Source of the DNA: UBA2882 sp051877575
Lineage (GTDB): Bacteria; Bacillota; Clostridia; Lachnospirales; Lachnospiraceae
Reading direction: 5' to 3'
Length of the DNA: 64,000 nt
Assembly (NCBI GenBank): GCA_051877575.1
Contig: JBJEJA010000028.1
Location: 219,810-283,809, forward strand
The position numbers and the translations under genes are program-made. The notes under the pieces are model-generated. The model worked only from the letters and a program-made list of their open reading frames with translations. It was not told where the DNA came from and did not search any database. Positions 44,583 to 53,190 of the stretch are shown piece after piece (the first letter of the stretch is position 1; each line of letters opens with the position of its first letter).

Positions 44583-46622
44583 ATGGAAAAAAATTTATAT
44601 ATCGCGGAGAAACCCAGCGTAGCCAGAGAGTTTGCCAAGGCGCTGAAGGAGCAGATGAAATCCTTCAATGGCTATATGGAGTCCGAAAATGCCATTGTCA
44701 CATGGTGTGTCGGACATCTGGTTACCATGAGCTATCCGGATGCTTATGATGAAAAACTGAAAAGATGGTCTTTGCAGACGTTACCTTTTTTTCCGCCGAA
44801 CGATGAATTCAAATATGAGGTTATCGACAGCGTGAAACAGCAGTTTCAGATTGTCAGCGGACTGCTGAACCGGGAAGATGTAAAAAGAATTTATGTATGT
44901 ACCGACTCGGGAAGAGAAGGAGAATACATATACAGACTGGTGGAGCAGGAAGCTCATGTGGAAGGAAAGGAACGCAGAAGAGTCTGGATCGATTCCCAGA
45001 CAGAAGAAGAGATATTACGGGGGATCCGGGAGGCAAAGGATCTGTCGGAATATGATAATCTTGGCGCATCGGCGTATTTGCGGGCTAAAGAAGATTATCT
45101 GATGGGCATTAATTTTTCACGGCTTTTGACTTTGAAATACGGCGATTATATTAAGAATGCCCTTTCCATGGAAAAGAACGCGGTAGTATCCGTAGGGCGG
45201 GTTATGACCTGCGTGCTCGGTATGGTCGTTGACAGAGAACGGGAGATCCGCCATTTTGAAAAAACGCCCTTTTACCGCGTGGTCGCAGAGCTGGATATGA
45301 CCGGAAGCTCTTTTGAAGCGGAATGGAAAGCGGTCGAAGGTTCGGAGTATTTTAATTCGCCTCTTTTATATAAAGAAAATGGTTTCAAGAAGGAAGAAGA
45401 TGCCAAAAGACTGATAGAAGCTTTGCAACCCCATGATGCGATGACGGTTGCGAAGATAGAAAAGAAAAAGGAAAAGAAAAATCCGCCGTTGCTGTATAAT
45501 CTGGCGGAATTACAAAACGATTGCTCCAGACTGTTTAAAATCAGTCCGGACGAAACTTTACGTATTGCACAGGAATTATATGAAAAGAAGCTGACCACTT
45601 ATCCCAGAACTGATGCAAGGGTATTATCTACGGCAGTTGCCAAAGAAATATACAAAAACATAAAAGGGTTGTGTTCCTATGGGCCTATGGCGGAACGGGC
45701 GGCATCTGTATTAAACAGTAAAACCTATGCGGCAATTACAAAGACCAAGTATGTCAATGATAAACTGATTACCGATCATTATGCCATTATTCCCACCGGA
45801 CAGGGACTTTCTGCTATAAATAGCCTGCATCCTGTATCCGCAAAGGTTTATGAGCTGATCTGCGGCAGATTTTTGAGCATATTTTATCCGGCAGCCGAAT
45901 ATGAAAAGCTGTCATTGGTTCTGCAAAAGGGAAAAGAATCCTTTTTTGCTTCTTTTAAAGTATTGGTCAACCCCGGCTATTTAGCGGCGGTTCAATATAG
46001 TTTTTCCAAAAAGAAGGACGCTGACAACGACGGTGAATCCGGATCGGATGCCGAAAAAGACACGGGAATCGATGATGCATTGCGAATCAAGCTGGCATCA
46101 TTGAAGAAGGGGATGGAAATCCCCATAGCCGGGCTGGCGATTAAGGAAGGCGAGACTTCCCCGCCCAAACGCTACAACTCGGGTTCTCTGATTCTTGCCA
46201 TGGAAAATGCGGGACAGCTTATTGAAGACGAGGATCTGAGGGAACAGATCAAAGGAAGCGGCATCGGTACTTCTGCAACCAGAGCCGAGATACTGAAGAA
46301 ACTGGTTGCAAACGGCTATCTGAACCTCAATAAAAAGACGCAGATCATTACACCGGCCTGTCTGGGAGAAGTGATCTATGAGGTTGTCAATTGTTCCATC
46401 AAATCCATGTTGGATCCCAAATTAACTGCCAGCTGGGAAAAAGGATTGACAATGGTTGCACAAGGGGATATCACTTCCGAAGAATATATGGTAAAATTAA
46501 AGGGGTTTATCTCAAGAAGGACCGATTATGTGAAGCAGACGGACAACCGGAGATATTTGAACCAGTGTATCTCATATGTCTGCAGCAATTATACGGATAT
46601 CGGCAAAAAAAGGGTAAAGTAA
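44583..46622 (+). CDS. topB: DNA topoisomerase III
   Basis: A 679-residue type IA topoisomerase that relaxes or decatenates DNA through a 5'-phosphotyrosine link. The Toprim start is LYIAEKPSVAREFAKAL, with IYVCTDSGREGEYIYRLV for metal. The active-site Tyr lies in KLTTYPRTDARVLS (about residue 342). The late motif GIGTSATRAEILKKLVANGYL is typical of TopB. No C-terminal zinc fingers follow; the protein ends in a short basic tail. ATG 44583 fits the AAGGGA ribosome site better than ATG 44577. A serine/glycine-rich acidic insert (DNDGESGSDAEKDTG) lies near residue 485. Confidence 0.92.
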   Translation: MEKNLYIAEKPSVAREFAKALKEQMKSFNGYMESENAIVTWCVGHLVTMSYPDAYDEKLKRWSLQTLPFFPPNDEFKYEVIDSVKQQFQIVSGLLNREDVKRIYVCTDSGREGEYIYRLVEQEAHVEGKERRRVWIDSQTEEEILRGIREAKDLSEYDNLGASAYLRAKEDYLMGINFSRLLTLKYGDYIKNALSMEKNAVVSVGRVMTCVLGMVVDREREIRHFEKTPFYRVVAELDMTGSSFEAEWKAVEGSEYFNSPLLYKENGFKKEEDAKRLIEALQPHDAMTVAKIEKKKEKKNPPLLYNLAELQNDCSRLFKISPDETLRIAQELYEKKLTTYPRTDARVLSTAVAKEIYKNIKGLCSYGPMAERAASVLNSKTYAAITKTKYVNDKLITDHYAIIPTGQGLSAINSLHPVSAKVYELICGRFLSIFYPAAEYEKLSLVLQKGKESFFASFKVLVNPGYLAAVQYSFSKKKDADNDGESGSDAEKDTGIDDALRIKLASLKKGMEIPIAGLAIKEGETSPPKRYNSGSLILAMENAGQLIEDEDLREQIKGSGIGTSATRAEILKKLVANGYLNLNKKTQIITPACLGEVIYEVVNCSIKSMLDPKLTASWEKGLTMVAQGDITSEEYMVKLKGFISRRTDYVKQTDNRRYLNQCISYVCSNYTDIGKKRVK

Positions 46623-46643
46623 AAAGAAAAGGGAGAGAAGCGT

Positions 46644-47312
46644 ATGTTAGAGATGTTTAAAATCGACAAGTATCTGGATGTAAACAAAACATTGGCACAG
46701 TTTTTGTTTGAGGGGATTGATTATCCGTGGGAAGTGCTTCCGCGCATTGAAGCCTTTATTATGCAGCTGGGACCGATGCTTCCGGCAGACGAGTTTGATA
46801 AGATCGGTGATAATGTCTGGATTGCCAAAACTGCAGTAATCGCAGATACTGCCAGTATAACAGGCCCCTGCATCATTGATGAAAATGCACAGATCAGACA
46901 TTGTGCATTCATCCGTGGCAATGCCATTATCGGAAAGGGTGCCGTTGTCGGAAATTCCTGTGAGATCAAAAACAGTCTGCTCTTTGATGAAGTGGAAGTT
47001 CCTCACTACAATTATGTAGGAGACAGTGTGCTGGGATATAAGGCTCACCTGGGAGCCGGTGCCATTACCTCCAACATTAAAAATGATAAGAAAAATGTAG
47101 TCATTAAATTCCCGTTGGGAGAAATTGAGACCGGATTGAGAAAGCTCGGTGCGGTTGTAGGCGACGGCGTACAGGTAGGCTGTAACACGGTTTTGAATCC
47201 GGGAACTGTCATCGGAAGAAATACAAGGATTTATCCGTTAAATTCCGTCAGAGGATGGGTTGATGAAAATTCCATTTATAAAAAGGACGGCGTTGTTTCC
47301 GAGATGATTTAG
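46644..47312 (+). CDS. Left-handed beta-helix acyltransferase, GlmU-C-terminal-like
   Basis: A 222-residue protein. After 55 helical residues, hexapeptide repeats run to the end (IAKTAVIADTASITGPCIIDENAQI, VIGRNTRIYPL). The GlmU-like loop YVGDSVLGYKAHLGAGAITSNIKNDKKN is clearly present (about residues 127-153). This is the part of GlmU that acetylates glucosamine-1-phosphate; the uridylyltransferase half is missing. It may be a sugar-nucleotide acyltransferase or a regulator. It begins 21 bases after topB but is functionally unrelated. Confidence 0.82.
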   Translation: MLEMFKIDKYLDVNKTLAQFLFEGIDYPWEVLPRIEAFIMQLGPMLPADEFDKIGDNVWIAKTAVIADTASITGPCIIDENAQIRHCAFIRGNAIIGKGAVVGNSCEIKNSLLFDEVEVPHYNYVGDSVLGYKAHLGAGAITSNIKNDKKNVVIKFPLGEIETGLRKLGAVVGDGVQVGCNTVLNPGTVIGRNTRIYPLNSVRGWVDENSIYKKDGVVSEMI

Positions 47313-47355
47313 TATATTTATCTTTGTTTTTTCATAGTTTCCAAAGGTCTTTCTA

Positions 47356-47384
47356 TTGACGAATGTAAGGAAGTATTGTATATT
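47356..47384 (+). promoter_or_regulatory. Sigma-A promoter of the ABC importer
   Basis: TTGACG (47356-47361), 17-base spacer, TATATT (47379-47384). It leaves a 5' leader of about 95 bases. Confidence 0.7.
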
Positions 47385-47428
47385 TTACTAGGTTGAAGCG
47401 ATAAAGAATTCAACAAATGTCCAGTAAA

Positions 47429-47466
47429 TGCCGGAGCCGGAAGTGATCCTTACGGATGTCGGCAAA
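47429..47466 (+). promoter_or_regulatory. Structured 5' leader of the ABC importer operon
   Basis: TGCCG and CGGCA form an outer stem around ATCC-TTAC-GGAT, ending about 8 bases before the GGGAGGA ribosome site. It does not match a riboswitch class known to me. Regulation through it is inference. Confidence 0.35.
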
Positions 47467-47486
47467 ATAAAAGGGAGGAAGACATT

Positions 47487-48533
47487 ATGAAGAAACTTAT
47501 GGCAATGCTTATGGTTGGCATTCTGTCCGCATCTTTATTGGTTGGTTGCGGTTCTGAGCCTGCAGCGGAGACAGAGACAACTGAAGCGGAAACAACAGAA
47601 ACAACTGAGACAGAAAGCGAAGAAGCAGAAAGCACGGATGCAGAAGGAGATACTTATACAATCGGTATCATCCAGTTGGTTGAGCATCAGGCATTGGATG
47701 CTGCAACACAGGGCTTTGAAGATGCTTTAACAGACAAATTGGGAGACAAGGTAACCTTTGATTACCAGAATGCACAGGGTGAAGCTACCAACTGTGCAAC
47801 CATTTCCACAAAATTTGTCAATGACGGTGTTGATCTGATCATGGCGAATGCAACACCTGCACTTCAGTCTGCAGCAGCTGCTACCAATGAGATTCCGATT
47901 GTCGGAACAAGCGTAACAGACTTCGTAACAGCAGAAGTTGTAAACAGCAATGAAGAACCCGGCACAAATGTTACCGGCGTTTCCGATCTGGCACCCGTTG
48001 ATGAGCAGATTGCTTTATTACAGAGAGTTTGTCCCGATGTGAAAAAAGTAGCGGTTGTATACTGCTCTTCCGAAGCAAACTCCGTATTTCAGGCTGAACT
48101 TGCGGCAAAATATCTGGAAGAAGCCGAAATAGAATATGAAGTATATACAGCAGCTGATTCCAATGAGATCCAGGCTGTAATCACATCTGCTGTAGCAGAG
48201 TGCGACTGTGTATACGTTCCTACTGATAATACTTTTGCAGACAATATGGAAATCGTAAAGAACGTAACTGTTCCTGCAGGTATTCCTGTTATCTGCGGTG
48301 AGGAAAATATGTGTTCTGTCGGCGGTCTTGCTACATTGAGCATCAGCTACTATGATCTTGGATATAAGGCAGGCGAAATGGCTTACGAAATTCTGGTAAA
48401 CGGTGCTGACCCCGCAACAATGCCAATCGAATTTGTATCCGACGGTATTACTGCAAAATACAATGCAGAGATAGCAGATGCAATCAAATGGACCATTCCG
48501 GAAGATTTAGTACCGATCGAAACGGAAGAATAA
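47487..48533 (+). CDS. ABC transporter substrate-binding lipoprotein (PF04392 type)
   Basis: A 348-residue periplasm-type binding protein held by a lipid anchor: MKKLMAMLMVGILSASLLVGCG with lipobox LVGC at residues 18-21. A low-complexity Glu/Thr linker (residues 25-52) leads to the mature two-lobe domain (YTIGIIQLVEHQALDAATQGF). This family (ABC_sub_bind) binds small hydrophobic or amino-acid ligands, tryptophan or tyrosine in characterised streptococcal members; the ligand here is not known. The permease and ATPase genes follow. A hairpin terminator after this gene would give excess binding protein. Confidence 0.93.
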   Translation: MKKLMAMLMVGILSASLLVGCGSEPAAETETTEAETTETTETESEEAESTDAEGDTYTIGIIQLVEHQALDAATQGFEDALTDKLGDKVTFDYQNAQGEATNCATISTKFVNDGVDLIMANATPALQSAAAATNEIPIVGTSVTDFVTAEVVNSNEEPGTNVTGVSDLAPVDEQIALLQRVCPDVKKVAVVYCSSEANSVFQAELAAKYLEEAEIEYEVYTAADSNEIQAVITSAVAECDCVYVPTDNTFADNMEIVKNVTVPAGIPVICGEENMCSVGGLATLSISYYDLGYKAGEMAYEILVNGADPATMPIEFVSDGITAKYNAEIADAIKWTIPEDLVPIETEE

Positions 48534-48568
48534 AAAGCAGGATCCGGAAAGGATTCCCATAGAAAAGA

Positions 48569-48623
48569 AAATAGATGCTGCGGAAAATGTGATTCGATTA
48601 TTTTCCCAGGCATCTATTTTTTT
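48569..48623 (+). terminator. Internal terminator between binding protein and permease genes
   Basis: AAATAGATGC pairs with GCATCTATTT, with a second inner stem GGAAAAT/ATTTTCC; a T-run follows. It probably limits read-through into the permease and ATPase genes, which are otherwise part of the same transport system. Confidence 0.75.
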
Positions 48624-48713
48624 ATTTCCTCTTTCCACTTCTCCATATTTTTGTTATACTGTCGGATAGGTGGGGTTTTTATCCTGCGGAGTGAATTTAC
48701 TGGAGGTTTTTGT

Positions 48714-49625
48714 ATGTTTAATTTTGTTGCATTGTTAAATGCGCTGCCGGGTTCCGTCGCACAGGGGATTCTGATGGGAATCATGGCAATCGGTGTCTAC
48801 ATAACCTATAAAGTGCTGGATTTTGCGGATCTGACAGTAGACGGCAGTCTTTGCACGGGTGGTGCGGTCGCAGTTATGCTGATCATGAACGGCGTAAATC
48901 CCTATATCGCTTTAATTGCATCTTTTGCAGCAGGCATGCTGGCAGGGCTTTTGACCGGATTTTTCCATACGGTTATGGGTATTCCCGGTATCCTGGCAGG
49001 AATATTGAGCCAGTTGGGATTGTACTCCATTAATATGAGAATTATGGGCAAATCCAATCAGGCAGTCAGTGTGGATAAATATGATCTGGTTGTGAGTCTG
49101 CGGTTTATAAATACGGCGATTGTGATCGGTCTGATTTTTGTCGTTGCAGTGATCTTGGTACTTTACTGGTTTCTGGGAACGGAAACAGGATCTGCCGTTC
49201 GTGCTACCGGATGTAATGAAAATATGGCAAGGGCACAGGGAATTAATACCAATATCAGTAAAATAATCGGACTTGTGATATCCAACGGATTGGTCGGTCT
49301 TTCCGGCGGATTGTATGCTCAGTATAACGGTAATGCGGATATCAATATGGGACGCGGTGCTATTGTTATCGGGCTGGCCTCGGTTATTATCGGAGAAGTC
49401 CTGTTTGGAAAACTCTTTCATAATTTCGCATTAAAATTGTTTTCGGTTGTAATAGGCTGTGTGATTTATTTTGCGGTTATTGCTTTGGTATTACAGCTCG
49501 GTCTCAGCACAACGGATCTGAAACTGTTCAGTGCATTGATTGTTGCCATTTTCCTGGCGATACCTTATTGGACCGGCCGCTACAAAGCAACGCATCCGAC
49601 AAGTGCAAAGAAGGGAGGAAAGTAA
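48714..49625 (+). CDS. ABC transporter permease of the importer
   Basis: A 303-residue protein of the BPD_transp_2 type with about eight membrane helices. It begins FNFVALLNALPGSVAQGILMG, and the segment LDFADLTVDGS is typical of the group paired with PF04392 binding proteins. The cytoplasmic coupling loop is GSAVRATGCNENMARAQGINT (about residues 160-180). The true start at 48714 follows TGGAGGT; the frame opens earlier. The ATPase gene starts 2 bases after its stop. Confidence 0.93.
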   Translation: MFNFVALLNALPGSVAQGILMGIMAIGVYITYKVLDFADLTVDGSLCTGGAVAVMLIMNGVNPYIALIASFAAGMLAGLLTGFFHTVMGIPGILAGILSQLGLYSINMRIMGKSNQAVSVDKYDLVVSLRFINTAIVIGLIFVVAVILVLYWFLGTETGSAVRATGCNENMARAQGINTNISKIIGLVISNGLVGLSGGLYAQYNGNADINMGRGAIVIGLASVIIGEVLFGKLFHNFALKLFSVVIGCVIYFAVIALVLQLGLSTTDLKLFSALIVAIFLAIPYWTGRYKATHPTSAKKGGK

Positions 49626-49626
49626 A

Positions 49627-50421
49627 ATGTTGGTAATTGAGAATTTAAGTAAGACTTTCAATCCCGGAACGGTAAATGAAAAGAAAGCATTAACGGATGT
49701 TTCATTGACTCTGAATGAAGGCGACTTTGTCACGATCATCGGAGGTAACGGAGCGGGAAAATCCACGATGTTAAATGCAGTGGCAGGTGTCTGGCCGATT
49801 GATTCCGGCAGCATCAGCGTCGGTGGCGTAGATGTTACCAGACTTCCGGAACATAAGCGTGCCAAATATATCGGAAGAGTATTTCAGGATCCCATGATGG
49901 GTACCGCTGCGGATCTCGGCATTGATGAAAATCTTGCCATTGCCGCAAGGCGCGGAAAGCACCGCACTTTAAACTGGAGTATCACCCATAAGGAAAAAGA
50001 AAAATATAGGGAATTGCTTAAGTCTTTGGATCTCGGGCTGGAGGACAGACTGACATCCAAGGTAGGCCTGTTATCGGGAGGACAGAGACAGGCAATTACA
50101 TTGTTGATGGCTTCTTTGGAAAAACCTCAGTTGTTGCTGCTGGATGAGCATACGGCGGCGCTGGATCCCAAGACAGCGGCAAAAGTACTGGCTTTATCGG
50201 ATAAGATCATTGAGGAAAACGGATTGACGGCAATGATGGTTACGCACAATATGAAGGATGCCATCACACACGGCAACCGGTTGATTATGATGCATGAAGG
50301 AACCATCATCTATGATGTCAGCGGAGAAGAGAAGAAAAATCTGCATGTATCCGATCTGCTTGCCAAATTTGAGGAAGTCAGCGGCGGAGAATTTGCAAAT
50401 GACCGTATGATGCTGAACTGA
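49627..50421 (+). CDS. ABC transporter ATPase of the importer
   Basis: A 264-residue ATPase with Walker A GGNGAGKST (about residues 39-47), the Q loop VFQDPMMGTAADLGI, signature LLSGGQRQAITLLMAS, Walker B LLLLDEHTAALDP and switch His in MVTHNMKDAITHG. It powers the permease encoded just upstream. AGGGAGGAAAG precedes the ATG. A terminator follows about 50 bases on, so the transport unit ends here. Confidence 0.93.
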   Translation: MLVIENLSKTFNPGTVNEKKALTDVSLTLNEGDFVTIIGGNGAGKSTMLNAVAGVWPIDSGSISVGGVDVTRLPEHKRAKYIGRVFQDPMMGTAADLGIDENLAIAARRGKHRTLNWSITHKEKEKYRELLKSLDLGLEDRLTSKVGLLSGGQRQAITLLMASLEKPQLLLLDEHTAALDPKTAAKVLALSDKIIEENGLTAMMVTHNMKDAITHGNRLIMMHEGTIIYDVSGEEKKNLHVSDLLAKFEEVSGGEFANDRMMLN

Positions 50422-50472
50422 TATTTTGATGATCGGATCGGTTTCGGAAAGGGTGCATGGAAAAAGTGGTGT

Positions 50473-50511
50473 AAAAAATCCACGGATTCTTCATAAAGCA
50501 CTGGATTTTTT
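50473..50511 (+). terminator. Terminator of the ABC importer
   Basis: AAAAAATCCA pairs with TGGATTTTTT around a 19-base loop. Confidence 0.75.
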
Positions 50512-50544
50512 GTATAAAATATGAGAAAATATCAAAGGTGAGTC

Positions 50545-50569
50545 TAACAAAATAGGATATATTTTGTTA
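50545..50569 (+). promoter_or_regulatory. Perfect operator-like repeat at the NifU-like/GGGtGRT promoter
   Basis: TAACAAAATA-GGATA-TATTTTGTTA is a perfect 10-base inverted repeat with a 5-base centre. It overlaps a possible -10 box TATGAT (50568-50573) and the -35 position, about 36 bases before the ATG. A dimeric repressor is the natural reading. Confidence 0.65.
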
Positions 50570-50604
50570 TGATATATTTCTACATAATTGAAAGGAGATT
50601 TCAC

Positions 50605-51297
50605 ATGATTTATTCAAAAGAAGTGGAAGAAATGACTTGTGTAGCACAGGGCGTTCATCATGGCTGTGCTCCAATCCCAGAAGAAGCAAAATGGGTTCAG
50701 GCAAAAGAAGTAAAAGACATTTCCGGTTTGACACACGGTGTCGGCTGGTGTGCTCCCCAGCAGGGTGCCTGCAAACTGACCCTGAATGTGAAAGAAGGTA
50801 TCATTCAGGAAGCATTGGTTGAGACAATCGGATGTTCCGGTATGACGCATTCGGCTGCTATGGCATCCGAAATTTTACCCGGATTAACCGTTATGGAAGC
50901 ATTAAATACCGACTTGGTATGTGATGCCATCAATACCGCAATGAGAGAGTTGTTCTTACAGATCGTTTACGGTCGTACACAGTCTGCTTTCTCTGAAGAA
51001 GGTCTTCCTGTCGGCGCAGGTCTGGAGGATTTGGGAAAAGGTTTAAGAAGCCAGGTTGGTACAATGTACGGTACACTCAAAAAAGGTCCTCGTTATCTGG
51101 AAATGGCTGAAGGTTATGTAACAGGTATTGCTCTTGACAAAGACGATCAGATCATCGGTTATAAATTTGTCAGCCTTGGCAAGATGACAGACTTCATCAA
51201 AAAAGGTGATGATCCTAACACAGCATATGAAAAAGCATGCGGTCAGTACGGCCGTGTTGATGATGCTGTTAAGATCATCGATCCACGTAAAGAGTAA
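50605..51297 (+). CDS. NifU/IscU-like iron-sulfur scaffold homologue
   Basis: A 230-residue protein. The core GACKLTLNVKEGIIQEALVETIGCSGMTHSAAMASEIL (in two parts, residues 54-74 and 75-91) corresponds to the IscU/NifU scaffold segment with its GC(x)nSAAMASE cysteine loop. Cysteines lie at 12, 21, 49, 56 and 77. The usual Asp beside the first ligand is not seen. It is longer than IscU (about 130), with an extra C-terminal 100 residues, so it is a divergent class common in clostridia. Codon choice (GGT, CGT, AAA, ACA) suggests strong expression. The GGGtGRT gene starts 18 bases after its stop; AAAGGAG precedes the ATG. Confidence 0.85.
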   Translation: MIYSKEVEEMTCVAQGVHHGCAPIPEEAKWVQAKEVKDISGLTHGVGWCAPQQGACKLTLNVKEGIIQEALVETIGCSGMTHSAAMASEILPGLTVMEALNTDLVCDAINTAMRELFLQIVYGRTQSAFSEEGLPVGAGLEDLGKGLRSQVGTMYGTLKKGPRYLEMAEGYVTGIALDKDDQIIGYKFVSLGKMTDFIKKGDDPNTAYEKACGQYGRVDDAVKIIDPRKE

Positions 51298-51315
51298 TAG
51301 AAGGAGGACAATAGA

Positions 51316-52326
51316 ATGGCTTTATTTGAATCATATGAAAGACGTATTGATAAAATCAATAGCGTATTAAACAGCTATGGTATCGCTTCCCTGGAAGAAG
51401 CTGAAAAAATTACAAAAGATGCCGGCCTTGATGTCTATGATCAGGTTAAGAAAATCCAGCCTATCTGTTTCGAGAACGCTTGCTGGGCTTATACTGTAGG
51501 TGCAGCAATCGCTATCAAAAAAGGCTGCAAAAAAGCTGCAGACGCTGCCGCAGCAATCGGTGAAGGTCTTCAGGCTTTCTGTATCCCCGGTTCCGTTGCA
51601 GACACCCGTAAAGTAGGTCTCGGACATGGTAACCTCGGTAAAATGTTATTAGAGGAAGAGACAGAATGTTTTGCATTCTTAGCAGGACATGAGTCCTTCG
51701 CCGCTGCCGAAGGTGCTATCGGTATCGCAGAGAAAGCGAACAAAGTACGTCAGAAACCTTTACGTGTTATCTTAAACGGTTTAGGAAAAGATGCAGCTTT
51801 GATCATTTCCCGTATCAACGGTTTTACATTTGTTGAGACAGAGTATGATCCTTATACAAACGAAGTAAAAGAAATCAGCAGAACAGCTTATTCCGAAGGA
51901 CTTCGCGCAAAAGTTAACTGCTATGGCGCAAACTCCGTTCCGGAAGGCGTAGCAATTATGTGGAAAGAAAATGTAGATGTTTCCATCACAGGTAACTCTA
52001 CCAACCCTACAAGATTCCAGCATCCTGTAGCAGGTACATACAAGAAAGAAAGAATCGAAGCAGGAAAGAAATACTTCTCCGTTGCTTCCGGCGGTGGTAC
52101 AGGTCGTACCCTTCATCCCGATAACATGGCTGCAGGTCCTGCATCCTATGGTTTCACAGATACCTTAGGACGTATGCACTCCGATGCACAGTTCGCAGGT
52201 TCTTCTTCCGTACCGGCTCACGTAGAAATGATGGGTCTCATCGGTATGGGTAACAACCCTATGGTTGGTGCTACCGTTGCTGTAGCCGTTTCTATCGAAG
52301 AAGCTGCTAAAGCAGGTAAATTCTAA
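51316..52326 (+). CDS. GGGtGRT family protein
   Basis: A 336-residue protein named after its motif SVASGGGTGRTLHPDNMA (about residues 255-272). Other conserved features are the Cys-containing KIQPICFENACWAYTVG, GLGHGNLGKMLLEEETECFAFLAGHESFAAAEGAIG and the C-terminal GLIGMGNNPMVGATVAVAVSIEEAA. The family is of unknown function; the Gly-rich stretches suggest nucleotide or cofactor binding. It is the constant partner of the NifU-like protein upstream, and the two share optimal codon use unlike most genes of the window, so both should be abundant. No signal or membrane segment. Confidence 0.88.
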   Translation: MALFESYERRIDKINSVLNSYGIASLEEAEKITKDAGLDVYDQVKKIQPICFENACWAYTVGAAIAIKKGCKKAADAAAAIGEGLQAFCIPGSVADTRKVGLGHGNLGKMLLEEETECFAFLAGHESFAAAEGAIGIAEKANKVRQKPLRVILNGLGKDAALIISRINGFTFVETEYDPYTNEVKEISRTAYSEGLRAKVNCYGANSVPEGVAIMWKENVDVSITGNSTNPTRFQHPVAGTYKKERIEAGKKYFSVASGGGTGRTLHPDNMAAGPASYGFTDTLGRMHSDAQFAGSSSVPAHVEMMGLIGMGNNPMVGATVAVAVSIEEAAKAGKF

Positions 52327-52352
52327 TTGTGACCGGACAATAGATTTTTACT

Positions 52353-52387
52353 CCCCGGAGAGTATATTCTCTCCGGGGTTTCTATTT
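52353..52387 (+). terminator. Terminator of the NifU-like/GGGtGRT pair
   Basis: CCCCGGAGAG pairs perfectly with CTCTCCGGGG around TATATT; TTTCTATTT follows. Confidence 0.85.
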
Positions 52388-52406
52388 GTAAAAAATGGGA
52401 GAGATT

Positions 52407-53051
52407 ATGTCAGAAGAAAAGTATTTTCAGAAAGCCCTGTCCAATTTTACCTATGAAGCTGCCAGTGGCGGTGCAATCAGACATTTGGCAGATCTGGGTT
52501 ACAGCGTCAAGCAGATTGGTGAACAACTGACATTTCCGACACCTTATGAAAAGATTCAGCAGACTGTATGGGAACATCTGATAGAAACAGGAGTTATACT
52601 TTTGGAAGAACCGGGCAGGGAGAGACATTATGAAAAAGTTGATTTCGTAAAAGAATACGGGAAGTATGGGAGAACCGATTTTAGAAGAGTGACCAGAAAT
52701 GTGGCGGATACGGTTCAGATTCGATGGAAAGAACGACAGTTTAGCGAAGAGAAGGATGGAAGGTTGGCAGATTATCTGACAAAAAAGTGCCGGGAAAACG
52801 GGGATGATTCTTCCTATGTTCTTTGCAATTTTGGAGCACTTCTGAAAAATGAACCGGAACAGTTTGAAAAGCGAATACAGATTTTGAATCAGAAACAGCG
52901 GGATTATGTGACGGGACTTTTTGCGGAGGCAAAGATCATCTATCACAAACTGGATTTCAATATGCGGGAGATTGTAGCGAGGCTGTATGAAGAGAACGGA
53001 TATCACGGAAACTGTTATTTTATAAAAACGGAAGAAAAGATTATATTATAA
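52407..53051 (+). CDS. Unknown protein downstream of the GGGtGRT gene
   Basis: A 214-residue soluble, charged protein of no recognised family. Features are an N-terminal helical part (YFQKALSNFTYEAASGGAIRHLADLGYSVKQIG) that could be a helix-turn-helix-like fold, and a C-terminal NMREIVARLYEENGYHGNCYF. It has no zinc or Walker motif. ATG 52407 is chosen because GGGAGAG lies just before it; an ATG at 52395 has no such site. It may be read through from the GGGtGRT operon, or stand alone after the terminator. Function unknown. Confidence 0.7.
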   Translation: MSEEKYFQKALSNFTYEAASGGAIRHLADLGYSVKQIGEQLTFPTPYEKIQQTVWEHLIETGVILLEEPGRERHYEKVDFVKEYGKYGRTDFRRVTRNVADTVQIRWKERQFSEEKDGRLADYLTKKCRENGDDSSYVLCNFGALLKNEPEQFEKRIQILNQKQRDYVTGLFAEAKIIYHKLDFNMREIVARLYEENGYHGNCYFIKTEEKIIL

Positions 53052-53128
53052 ATAAGATATGAAATTGCAAAATCAAGTTGCTGTCTTTGGGAAATTAGAA
53101 ATTATAGGTTGCAATTTTCATAAAAATA

Positions 53129-53157
53129 TTGATGTGTTTTAGAAAGTGTGCTAGAAT
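53129..53157 (+). promoter_or_regulatory. Sigma-A promoter of the small membrane protein gene
   Basis: TTGATG (53129-53134), 17-base spacer, TAGAAT (53152-53157), 33 bases before the ATG. Confidence 0.65.
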
Positions 53158-53190
53158 TTAGTAGATTTTTGGAGGGAGGAGGAAATCAAA

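Noticed and set aside
47560..47640. Repeated GAAACAACTGA-type units in the binding-protein gene
   Set aside because: They only encode the Glu/Thr linker after the lipobox, common in clostridial lipoproteins, and are not a separate repeat element.
53061..53121. ATGAAATTGCAA ... TTGCAATTTTCAT inverted repeat before the small membrane protein gene
   Set aside because: The arms are 38 bases apart with a one-base bulge, and the region is AT-rich; may be chance.
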